Shown piece after piece: positions 24,291 through 41,076 of a stretch of DNA of 64,000 nucleotides. The position numbers and the translations under genes were made by a program. Each line of letters opens with the position of its first letter. Positions within the stretch are counted from its first letter, which is position 1. Under the pieces are notes generated by a model. It saw only the letters and a program-made list of their open reading frames with translations. It was not told the origin of the DNA and made no database searches. The stretch comes from Cunninghamella blakesleeana (lineage: Eukaryota > Mucoromycota > Mucoromycetes > Mucorales > Cunninghamellaceae): positions 869,001-933,000 of the forward strand of contig JAFCIZ010000003.1 in the NCBI GenBank assembly GCA_017871115.1. Reading direction: 5' to 3'.

Positions 24291-24827
24291 TATTATTATT
24301 TTATACTTTTTATAATGTCATCTCCGTTATTTTTTTTTTTTTTTTTTTTTTCATCCATACCAATTATGATTTATATGATTATTTACAATTTAGCATATTA
24401 CATTATTTTTTTAAACCTATATTAAATAAATAAACAATTTTTTTATTTTTATTTTTATTTTGCATATACATTTTTATTTTGATAAAAAAAAAAAAAATAA
24501 TTGACAAGATCGTAGTATGTATAAATTTCATAATAAACTTCTTTTTTTATTTATTTTGAAACTCAAAATAAATATAAGAAAACCAACTATCTTTTGACAA
24601 CCTCGGGTTCTATTACCGAGAAAAGAGATTTTTATATTTTCATAAATGTGCATGATCGGGATAAACTACTATAGTTGTCGGTTATTCATCGAAGATGTGT
24701 GAAAAAAAAAAAAAAGAGAAGAAAATTCTTAATAACCTACATCTATGCAATTTTTTAAAAGTCAATCAAAAAAAAGAAAGTGTCAATGATGATGTTATTT
24801 TTATATCTATATGTACTATTATATTAG

Positions 24828-24858
<31 letters not shown>

Positions 24859-25084
24859 CGTATTAATATATAAAAAAAAAACTAAAAAATTAACTAAATA
24901 AAAAGTACTAATGATAATAATGTATATTGATTGATCTAATTAATACACACGTATAAACTACGTAATGGGTATTATATCGGAATTTCCTTTATCCTTCCAG
25001 TATATATATATATATTTAAACTATGACATATGGTTCAAGTATGTTCATCATATGGGTTACATCACACACATTTATATATTTTTC

Positions 25085-25121
<37 letters not shown>

Positions 25122-25663
25122 TCGTACTCCTTTTTCATTTTTTTAATTCTCCTATTTTTTTTTTTTTTTTTTTTTTACGATTTCTATCTTGGAATTCAAA
25201 AAAGTTTAATTTTTTTAAAAATAACAGAAAATTGGGATCTTTTTTTTTTAATCTTTTCCCCTTCCATCCTCCCCTCCTTAGAATAGTTTTTTTTTTCTTT
25301 TTTTTCTTTTTTTAAATGATTTCATTTAAATGTTAAAAAAATTATTATCAATAAAAATTGATATATAAACCTTTGATTGAATCCCCGATGGTGTTCGACT
25401 TTTTCTCTATAAAAAAATTCTACCTTTTCATGCAAAAATTAAAAACTGAACGTTCATAGGACGAAGGGAAAAAAAAAAAGAGAGAGAGACAGATAAAGGG
25501 AAAGACCATAACGAAATAGTATAGTTAAATCTTTAACAGTCCATTATATATTTTATTTCTTTATAAAAAAAAATAAAAAAAGATTATATTCTACCCTTTA
25601 TTTCATTTTAGTTCACTTTATTTTTTATTTCATTTTTATAAAAAAGAAATATTTCAAAAACAT
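24126..25663. other. Intergenic, tandem plus-strand genes
   Basis: About 1.5 kb containing a TTA array (24250-24298), several poly-T runs up to about 30 nt (24331-24351, 25087-25120, 25155-25176), a TA array (24829-24857) and a short hairpin-forming CTCGG/CCGAG pair near 24602-24620. No gene recognised. Confidence 0.6.
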
Positions 25664-27991
25664 ATGGTAAATTCTTTTTTAACAGAAACTAGTAATAAAA
25701 AAAACAATGACCTTTCATCCTCCTCTGCATCATCTACGGTGACATTAAACAATAAAGAAGATTTAAAAGATTTAGAAAATCAAACATACTATTATCGTCA
25801 GCAAACTGGAGCCACCAACAAAAAAAATAAAAGGTATAAAGATAAAGAACAAGATGACGATGATGATGATGATGATGAAGATGATAAAGAAACCATTGTA
25901 AGTCAAACCATTTCTGATGACGATCAATTACCTTCTGGCTATGAGGATAATGACAATACAATTGAAGGGTATACAAGTAGTTTGGCTTGGTTAGTGGTGA
26001 TCAGTGTTGTATTATTGAATATGACTGTCAACATTACATGGTTATCCGCATCCAGTGCCCCTCAAGTAACTTCTTCATGGTTAAATGTGTCCTTTAGTGA
26101 TTTGAATTGGTTGGCAAATATTTCTGCCGTAGTAAGTGCTCTTTTATCGTTACCTACGGCATGGTCCTATGAGCGGTTTGGTATTAAATGGAATTTGTTG
26201 GTGGCCGCGTTCATTAATGTTATTGGCTGCTGGATTCGTTTTATATCAAATTTCGTTCCTGTCCATTCTCGGTTTTGGGTGGTCATGCTTGGACAAAGTA
26301 TTGCTGCTATTTCTGGTCCTTTGGTTACAAAGTAAGTTTGTGTTGAATATATATATTTATATTAATAGATCTGTTGTCTAATTTTTTTTTTTTATAATCA
26401 TGGTGACTGTTGCCTTTCTTCAAGTATTTCAACTAAGGTTTTTTTTTAAAAAAAAATAAAAAAAAAAAAAATATCAAGAATAATAAAATTAATAGAGATG
26501 AAAATAATGTTTTTATTTATTTAATTATTTTTAGTTAGCCGCTGTATGGTTTGCACCAAAACATAGAGGCATTGCAAATACTTTAACAGGTATTTTTTTT
26601 AAAAAAAAATTATGCGCATAATGGTTATTTAACTTACATATATATACATTTTTATTCACTATATGTAGCATTATCCATTGCACCAGCCATTGCCCCTATT
26701 GTAATTCCAATCATAGCACCCGTTCCCGAAAATACACCGCAAATGGTAAAAAATAATAGTAATCTATTTATACATATATATATAAAACATAACAATAATA
26801 ATAAAAAATGTATATCGAGTAAATATTTTATTCTAATTGTTATTATCATCATATTTATATATAGTTTTTAATTACAGCCGTATTTGCATCCATTGTTGCT
26901 ATTATATTTCCCTTCTTACCTCATAAACCTAAAATACCGCCAAGTTTCAGTGCTACACAATCCAGAACAAGCGTATGGGAAGGGATGAAGATGTTGATAA
27001 AAAATCGTGATTTTATTTGGTTATTAATTATTTCTTCTACTGGCATTGGGATGGCTTCATGTTTTACAGTGATTATCATGGAAGCTATTATTCCTTATGG
27101 TTATACTGAACAACAAGCTGGTCTTTGTGTTGCAGTAATAACAATAAGTGGTTTCTTTGGTGGCGGTATGTAACATTAGTAATAATAATGCATAAATAAT
27201 ACTGATACTGATGCTGATTTTTTTTAAAATAAATAAATAAATAAACTCTTTATGTTTATTGTTGCATATATATATGTAGGTGTCACTGGTTATTGGTTGG
27301 GCAAATCAAATGATCCAAATACTATTATTAGAATGTTCACCCCTTTAACTATATTTTCTTATGTCATGTTTATCTATCAAAGTAAGTTGATATATATATA
27401 TATATATAATACAATAATAATTTTAATTTTAATAAGATCCAGCCCCTCTCTCCCTTTTATATATATATTTATATAAAATTTATATTGCTTATTGCTATTA
27501 TATTTGTATTATCTTATATATTTTATTTAATTAGTTGTTCCTAATGCATTTAATGTACTTCTTATTGCATGTGTCGCTAATGGATTTTTCTCTTATGGGT
27601 TATTTAATGTATACTTGGAACTTGCAAGTGAAGGTAAATAATAATAATAATAATAATAATGTCATTATTATTATCAGTATCATTATCATTAAAGAGTTGG
27701 GAAACATAGACATATATTAATTAAATTTGGTTTAATTTAGTGACATATCCAGTACCAGAGAGTGTGAGTAGTTGTTGTATTGCTGCAGGAAATAGTGTTA
27801 CTACTTTTCTTTTTACGGTTATTTTGGATGCTTTCAGAGCTGGACCCAAAGCACATCCACCACATCATATGAATACTTCTTTAATTGTTGCTACTATCAT
27901 TGTCGTTGTTGGTTCATTGCCTTGTCTTGTTCTTAAAGGTGAATTAAAGAGATTGGCAGTAGATCAACAACTGGACCAATGCAAAAAATAA
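25664..27991 (+). CDS. SLC49-like major facilitator (FLVCR/DIRC2-type) transporter
   Basis: Eight exons: 25664-26331, 26425-26437, 26535-26589, 26669-26745, 26865-27165, 27280-27381, 27535-27633 and 27741-27991; 521 aa, all in phase. The N-terminal 100 residues are cytosolic and acidic (seven Asp in a row). About twelve membrane segments follow, starting LAWLVVISVVLLNMTVNITW. Family marks include NWLANISAVVSALLSLP, a GQSIAAISGP segment, TKLAAVWFAPKHRG after the microexon, and LELASEVTYPVPE near the C-terminus. The last resembles the E-x-TYP motif of the FLVCR/SLC49 group. Members move heme, choline/ethanolamine or pyridoxine; the substrate here is unknown. The 13-nt second exon supplies NISTK and restores the family motif and frame. 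Confidence 0.83.
26425..26437 (+). other. Putative 13-nt microexon in SLC49-like gene
   Basis: The microexon lies between a strong acceptor (TTTCTTCAAG) and a GTTTTTT donor. It adds one base to complete Asn and then Ile-Ser-Thr-Lys, giving TNISTKLAAVWF across the join. Splicing straight from exon 1 to 26535 would create a TAG stop at once. Confidence 0.75.
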
Positions 27992-28217
27992 TCACTATAT
28001 TCCATCCATTCTTCCATTATTTCTCTTATATATATATATATATATTATTACATCCATATCTTATTCTATTTCTTCCATTTATATACTATTTACATCTTAA
28101 TCTAAAAAATATCTTATCCCATTTAATTCCTAATTTTCAAATTTCCTCCCTTTTTATTACTATTACTACTACTATTATTAAAGTGCTATATATAATATAT
28201 ATTAATAAACGTATATT
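27992..28217. other. Short convergent spacer
   Basis: 226 bp between the stop codons of the SLC49-like gene and CSN8, which face each other; both 3' UTRs probably overlap or abut here. TA repeat at 28028-28043. Confidence 0.6.
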
Positions 28218-29299
28218 CTAAAATTTTTCCAATTGTAAAATGGTGTCTGCAATATTAGTTAGTTGTTCAAAGTTGGTATTATGAGGTTTATTTTCGTCTA
28301 TTTCATATTAAGCAAAATATGTATATAAATAGATATTATGGATTAATATATTATTTTATTTATTTAATTATACATATTTATAACTATTAATGTTTTTTTT
28401 TTTATTATTATTATTATAATCATTATTACCTTGCTTTTTAATAGTAAATACTTGACTAGAAGGTTCATAGATCCATCCTTTAGAAGTTAAAACTATACAA
28501 ATGCATATTTATTAATACTTTTACAATTTAATTTGATTTGCTAATAAATATATAAAGCTTACCTTGAATAAGATCATTTTCTGGTAAACCAAAATAATAG
28601 ACCACATCGGCTAACGATATAGTTGTATAAGCAGTTACAATTTTATTTAAAACACGTTCACGAATTGATGCCAATATATCAACGATCATGGTTTGCAATT
28701 CCACACTTGCCCATCTTTCTTGCTGTTGTTGTGAACTATTATTATCATTATTATTTAATAATCCATAAGCCTGTTGATAATCATTATTCCATAAAGCTTT
28801 ACATACTTCCCATATTTTATTAGCTTCGTCTGATATGATCCATCCATTATTTTTTTGATTAATCAACATTCTCTTTCTGAGAAACCGAGCAGAATTTCTG
28901 TAAGTATATATGTGTAAAAAAATTTGTGCAAGAACATATAAATATATTCGCGTTACCGTCCAGTTATTTCAATTCATATAAAGACTACATTTGTTTCTTC
29001 TTTCATTATTGTTATTTACACTTACAAATCATCAGTAATAATATAAGCCCCTAAATAAGCAGCATAGATATCAGTTAATGAAATAGAAGATTCCGTTAAA
29101 AATTCATACTATATAAAAATAGCAATAATAATAATAATAAAAGGATTTCTCAGAATACGTGTTCTTGATGGAATATTTTATTTTCAAAAGTTGGAAAAAA
29201 ATAATAATAATGGAATATTTTTATTACTTGTAGTTCATATTCTTCACAGGCTTGGATTAAACCGTTATAATCTTTATTATTTATATATACAAGTAACAT
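28218..29299 (-). CDS. CSN8: COP9 signalosome subunit 8
   Basis: Exons 29299-29228, 29108-29026, 28897-28563, 28492-28430 and 28297-28218, in phase; 210 aa, the same length as animal CSN8 (about 209). It starts MLLVYINNKDYNGLIQACEE. Next come the helical repeat region LTDIYAAYLGAYIITDDLNS and ARFLRKRM, which match the ARYLWKR motif of CSN8. IWEVCKALWNNDYQQAYGLL is the CSN8/PSMD8/EIF3K fold. A winged-helix-like end, TTISLADVVYYFGLPENDL, and a C-terminal helix (NIADTILQLEKF) follow. The COP9 signalosome removes NEDD8 from cullins; CSN8 is a small PCI subunit. The Rpn12 and eIF3k relatives are longer or differ in this motif, so CSN8 is preferred. Confidence 0.87.
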
Positions 29300-29485
29300 A
29301 TTATCTATTTTATTAAAAAAAAAAAAGTGAGAGGAAGAAAAAGCAATAATTTATTTTTTTTAGGAGATAAAAAAATCTATACTTTTCCCGCTGCTTATAA
29401 AAAGTCAAGTGTATATTTTTGTTTCCCCTTTTTTTTTTCCTTTACAATTTTTTTTCTAATAACTTCATAGTTTTTATTAAATAAA
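29300..29485. promoter_or_regulatory. Compact bidirectional promoter region
   Basis: Only 186 bp separate the inferred start codons of CSN8 (minus) and the Asn-rich gene (plus). Pyrimidine tracts (29424-29456) precede the plus-strand start. It probably serves both genes; specific binding sites are not identified. Confidence 0.5.
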
Positions 29486-32229
29486 ATGGTAAACTTTAAT
29501 ATTAATTGACATAATAAAAATCATTTTTGGAGGAGATACTATATTAATAAAATAAATAATTCATACAAAAGCAAATTATCAATGGAAATAATAACAATAA
29601 TAAAATAGATTTATAAATTATAAAAAAAGGAACGGAAAAGACTTGTTTATATTATGCAATTTACTATCTACTTTTTTATATGTACAAATACATTTATAGA
29701 CAACTATATTAATATCACTTGTTTATTTATTTTTAGAATGACTGTCAGTTTAATAACTTTGAATTAGAAAATTCTAGTCCTTCATCTTTAACCCAATATA
29801 AACAATCAGAATCTAACCATGATAGTGACCAAAATTCAACAGACTCGAGATCTTTTCGTAGACGACAATCCGACATGTCTCTTGCTTCCTCTTCTTCCTC
29901 TTCTTCTGGATCAGCAACAAATCGACCTGAAATGCTGAGATCATCTTCGTCTTATGGATATGCTAATAATAATACCAAAGACCAACATCATTGCACGGAG
30001 AATATATATAACAGCAACAATAATAATTTTTACGATCCACCCTCTTTTTCCAACTCTCCCTCCTCCTCCTATTGGAAAAATAAAAATAGCGGCGTGAATA
30101 ATAGTTATAAATATGGACCAAAAACTAAACCAAAATACAACTATGATAGGGTTAATATGGAAAATGGAAATGAAGATACTCTATATAAAAAAGATATACG
30201 TGGAAGATCTAGTAACAGTAAATTATGGGAAGAATCAAAATCATCTTCCTTCTTACTTTCAACACATCAACAACAAACTTCATATCATAATAATAACAAT
30301 AATAATCATAATAAAAAAAATTATCAGTATCATTCTTATAGCCATAATCAACATGATATTCATGACAATGAATGTATAATAACAGCAAATAGTGGTAAAG
30401 ATAATGGTCGATCAAGTTGGAGAAAAGACATAAATATTAAAGAAAACGAAATGGCTTCAAGTCAATGGAAACAGGTTAATATTGATAGCTTAAAAAATGA
30501 TAATGAATTATGGTTAAATCAATCTAACTCAATTAAATCAAACCATTCGTCACCATCACCATTATCACAACAACAACAACAACAACAATGGGATATTAAG
30601 GACCAGGCTCATTGGATAGATGAAAAAAAGAACAGTAATATTGGAAATGACCACAAAATAGAATTAGGTCAAGAAATAGAAGGAAAGAGAGATAAGGTCA
30701 ATAAAAGTTATGAAAACGATTCTTTATGCCAACCTACAGATAAACCTATTTCTCAAACAAACGAGAATAATAACGATAGTAATAATTGTAACGATAAACG
30801 AAATTTAGAAATACCTGTCGATGATAGTATTTATAGAGCTTCATGGTCTTCCATCGTTAAAACATCACCACCAAAAAAACAGCAACATATGGAACAAGAA
30901 CAAATTATAAAAGATATATCTGATGAAAATGAAGGGAGCAATGGGAATAATATTAGTTGTCAGCTTTTTAGTGCCACAATTTCATCTTCTAATACAAATC
31001 AATTTATTCAGCAAAATCTTCAAAAAGAAAATTTTACTAGTAACAATGCTAATGATGATGCTAAGAAAGATAAAAAGCATGGTATAAGCGACGATGAACG
31101 CGAAAACAAAAACATCGGTGAATCGGTGAAATTAGACTCAAATTCAGAATTGGATGATATCAAACAAGATAAAATGGTAATACTGAAAGAGGATACCAAT
31201 CGAAACAACTATGAAGAAAATATCAAATCAGTAGATAGCCATATAGATGATTTTATTAAAAAAGATAAAAAGCAGCAACAAATAGATAACCAGAAGGATA
31301 ATGCTGGAGATACAGAAGATGAATACGAATATGGATGTGATAAATTAGAACAAGAACGAAATAGGACAATAGATATAGGTACCGATAAAAGTAATGAAGA
31401 TACTATCGAAGTTGATTCTATTTCATTACTGGCAACGGAAACTAACGGTTTACAAAATAGCAATAACCTTTTTTTTCATTCTCAATCTGTCACTGGTATA
31501 ACTTCATCAGAAGAAAAAACTACATATAACGATCAATCTTTTACAACAGCAACATCAGATAATAACAATAATTTTGAAAATGAAAAACATTCCAACGCAA
31601 ATAACATACCCATGGCTACAACGAATGTTAATGGAGATAATAATGATAGTGAAGTAACTTCAATTCTTGAATCCACACATGATGATGTTGACCATCACAT
31701 CAACAAGGATAAGGACAATAACATTAGCACCATTACCATTAATACTACTAATACTACTACCACTAATACTACAAATCCTAATAATAATCTTAATTTTAAT
31801 CCTACTACTAAAACTAAAACTAATACTTGTAATAATAAAAATAATGATACAACCGAAAATAATATACCTTTAACTAGTATGAAACATGTAAATACATCTC
31901 AACAACAACAACAACAATCACCTATTGAAAAAGAAGTATCAAAATTAAAAGGCTGGAGCGAAGTAGTTCAAAATAATGATCATTTAATAAGAGCTAAATA
32001 TTTGAATTTATTAAAATCATTACAAAATAATACCAGGACGAAAGAGTTGGAAGAAGATCAAAATAAACAAAATTTTACGGATAAAGAAGAAGAAGAAAAC
32101 GAAAGAAAAACACCATCACCATGGAATCGACGACAACAATACCAAAATATCACTATTTCTAACTCTTATTACTACAAACGTCCTCAGACAATGGAAATAT
32201 ATCCTATTGAAACTTATTCTGATTATTGA
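29486..32229 (+). CDS. Hypothetical Asn/Ser/Asp-rich protein, about 831 aa
   Basis: The long open frame extends in phase upstream to an acceptor (TTTATTTTTAG) at 29736, so coding starts before the first internal ATG at 29875. I join it to an ATG at 29486-29488 directly followed by GTAAAC; this 3-nt first exon is an inference. The main exon is 29737-32229. The protein is nearly all low complexity: Asn, Ser, Gln, Asp and Lys runs, (NT)n repeats near residue 690. The only region of more ordered character is near the C-terminus: IEKEVSKLKGWSEVVQNNDH followed by LIRAKYLNLLKSLQ, and SPWNRRQQYQ. No family recognised; likely intrinsically disordered, nuclear or RNP-associated by composition only. Confidence 0.7.
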
Positions 32230-33957
32230 TTGTATGAATACCTTATACATACTAATGATGTTAATAAACTGTTTTTTGTATATAAATGCATTACTGTATA
32301 CTAGCTTTAGCATGCTTTTTTTTTTTTTTCAAATCTCTTCTAGTAACTATTCATCAGAAATGGCAAATGATTTTAATTTTTATGATTATTCTTTTTAAAA
32401 ATAAAATAAAATAGATTACATAACTGATAAAATCATTTTATTATGTAGCACAATGAATTTACCCATGTTAACCATCATAAAAAAAAAGACACCCTATAAT
32501 ATATAAAATATAAAAGGATGTACATATCGTATTAAAATATAAATAAAAAAAACAAGTAAATTTTATTTTATGAGTAATACAATGAAAATTAAAAAGACAG
32601 TTTTTATTTTGAAATCAATTCTGCTCATATACATTCAATTTTTAATATATACTCATTTTAATTTGATGCTAATTTATTTATATTATTATTTTTTATTTCA
32701 TTTATTATTAATGCTATGCATAACTTTCATATATATATATTTTCTAAATTCAAATGTCTAACTATATATATATTGTGTGTATAATCCAATTAAAACCTAT
32801 TTTTTGTTATTTGTCATTTTTAAATATGATATATTAAAAAATGCAAAGGTTAAGATCGTTAATGATATGGCCTTATATACATATAAATAACTGCATTGCT
32901 TATCGATATTCCTATTATTACCATAGAGTTTAAATCAATACCTTCCATAATTGACGGTAAAACAAATTTTCCTCCAGTACTACTTTAAACATGAATTATG
33001 TTTAAATAAACTTTATAATCTAGTATTTAAATGAATATCAAATAAAAAAAATATATAAATTTTCTAATAAATATATCGCTAATTATGATATCACTTTTTT
33101 CCCATTATTTATTACTTTAAAATTATATAAGTAGTAATAGAGTAATTCCAACTGCTTTAAACCAAATATTTTATTCAAACAATTACTATTAATTAACCTG
33201 CAATTTCGGCATCAATGATATAGTTATATACTATATGTAAAATAATTCTCATAAGATAACCTTAAACATTGATAGAAAAAATTATAAGCCAATTACCTTG
33301 AGCCAATTTTTATTTCGTCTCCACCGATAATAAAACGATTGACATAATGATTTAATATGTTAAAGACAAAATAGTATTCTATATGTGAGCCAGTTTTGAT
33401 AGAATATTCTTTAATGTTCATTGATTGGTTTAAAGAACAAGGTCCGAGTTAAATATTCATTTATTCCTGTAAATAGCGAATAAACTGGCCCAAAAATACA
33501 GCAATTCAATTTAAAATTATCATTCATTTATGGCCCTATTTTTTATAGAGCAATTGTAGATAACGGCCAAAGAATTTGAAAATAATATTCAAGTTAATAA
33601 CTTGATTGTTTACATAAATAACAATCCAATGGACATAACATTTTAATAGGTTACTAATATAATCATTATCTATATATAAGATCATTTTATCTTTTTACTA
33701 ATTAAAAAATATCAAGCAATAATAATAAGAATAAATGTCAAAAATAGGCAGTTTTAATAAACTCTAATTAATATAAAGTTTTCATCAGTGTTAGAATATA
33801 TTTTCCAAGTGTTGTAAGTAGCATAATTGTTGAAACTCAGTCTTTTTTTTTCCGCAATTTTTTTAAATTCGCGCCACTTCGCGTTTTTATTTTTTATTTT
33901 TCCTCTTTTTCCTTTTCCTCACCATTATTTTTTAAAAAAAAATAATATTTTTATTCA
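32230..33957. other. Intergenic with coding-like relics
   Basis: About 1.7 kb between the Asn-rich gene and SMC3. It carries coding-like pieces on the minus strand (see next entry), poly-T runs and a TA stretch. The final 120 bp before SMC3 (CT-rich with GCGCCACTTCGCG) look like its promoter. Confidence 0.55.
32875..33448 (-). pseudogene. Possible decayed minus-strand gene
   Basis: On the minus strand 33448-33297 is open for 50 codons (SLNQSMNIKEYSIKTGSHIE, then VNRFIIGGDEIKIGS) and ends at a donor-like AAGGTAATT. A second coding-like piece near 32985-32920 reads STGGKFVLPSIMEGIDLN and also ends at a donor-like ATGGTAATA. The first piece faintly resembles a ubiquitin-like C-terminal half. 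The pieces cannot be joined in one frame by eye. It could be a real unrecognised gene, but stops in between favour decay. Confidence 0.3.
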
Positions 33958-39995
<6,038 letters not shown>

Positions 39996-40526
39996 TTATA
40001 TAAAAATAGATAATGTGTGTTGTTAAATATACGTATATAAATAAAATTAACAACTAATACTAAATACGTATGTAAAATTGAATTATTTTTTTCATAAATG
40101 CAACGCCAAATAAATTTATGTATACATCTATCCTAACCTATACTAAACCAATGGCTTTTATTACATTTATTCTTTTGATTAATATATTTATATCATATAT
40201 TATTTTATCTTTTTTTTTCTTACATACGAGTTAAACAATAATTATTATATATATATATATATATATATAATGCATTGTTTTTCATACCTAGAAAATGAAA
40301 ATGATCGTTCGATTTTTCTATACTAACTTATTTTTTTCATGTATATTAAACATGACCTAATGATATATGTAGATACAATATCTTTGTTTACTTGTTTTAT
40401 TTATTTTACATATTTTTACCATCAACACCATATATAAGTGGTTGCCAGGGAAAAATGACATAAAAAAATATAAATGCATAAAGTATCATTTATTTTTAAT
40501 TCTTTTTATTCCTTTTAATATTTCAT

Positions 40527-40565
<39 letters not shown>
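39996..40565. other. SMC3 3' flank
   Basis: AT-rich with a TA array (40244-40269) and a run of about 38 A ending at 40566. Probably the SMC3 3' UTR and spacer; nothing else recognised. Confidence 0.55.
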
Positions 40566-40568
<3 letters not shown>

Positions 40569-40715
40569 AAAGCAAACTATTATTTTTCTATCATTATATT
40601 GACCACTACTTTAATTTTAACGCTGACTCAAGCAGAAAAAATAGATGTTACAATTCGTTGTTTTGAATATCTAACTTGTGGAGTTAGTTTAATAATTCAG
40701 ATAAATGAAGAGTAA
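40566..40715 (+). CDS. Possible 49-aa secreted peptide
   Basis: A short frame opens right after a long poly-A tract: a Lys at position 3, a hydrophobic stretch (FSIIILTTTLILTLT), then QAEK, a plausible signal-peptide cleavage site near residue 22. The mature part has two Cys (IRCFEYLTCGV). The last codons overlap a possible GTAAAT donor, so it could extend by another exon. No family recognised. Such short frames arise by chance in AT-rich DNA; the signal-peptide character is the only support. Confidence 0.35.
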
Positions 40716-41076
40716 ATTAAGTTTTTAAAAAAAAATACTATATAGTAGATTCATACATAGACGATAGTAATAACAATGGAGTAGGATACTTTTATATAAA
40801 ATTATAAAATAAACTAATACCATACCACCAAATAACAATATAATCAAGATTATTAGACTAAGTAAATTCCATTTGATTTTTTTTTTATTATTTCAGATAT
40901 ACATAGTTATTTTTTTTTTTTTACCATGAGATTATAATACAATAAAAATAGAATTAAAATAAAAAAAAAGTTAGAAATATAAAAATGCTAGCAATTATAA
41001 TGAATATAGATTTATAATAATGATAATGATAAAAAAAAAAAAAAAAAAAAAAGTAGGTATAAATTATTATTTTTTT
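40716..41076. other. Spacer
   Basis: AT-rich with poly-A and poly-T runs (about 22 A at 41031-41052), the 3' side of the phosphoesterase gene. No gene seen. Confidence 0.55.

Noticed and set aside
24965..25315. Phe-rich ORFs
   Set aside because: Translations of poly-T runs in an intergenic region.
26332..26534. Apparent frameshift in the SLC49-like gene
   Set aside because: A 13-nt in-phase microexon with good splice signals explains the break and restores the family motif.
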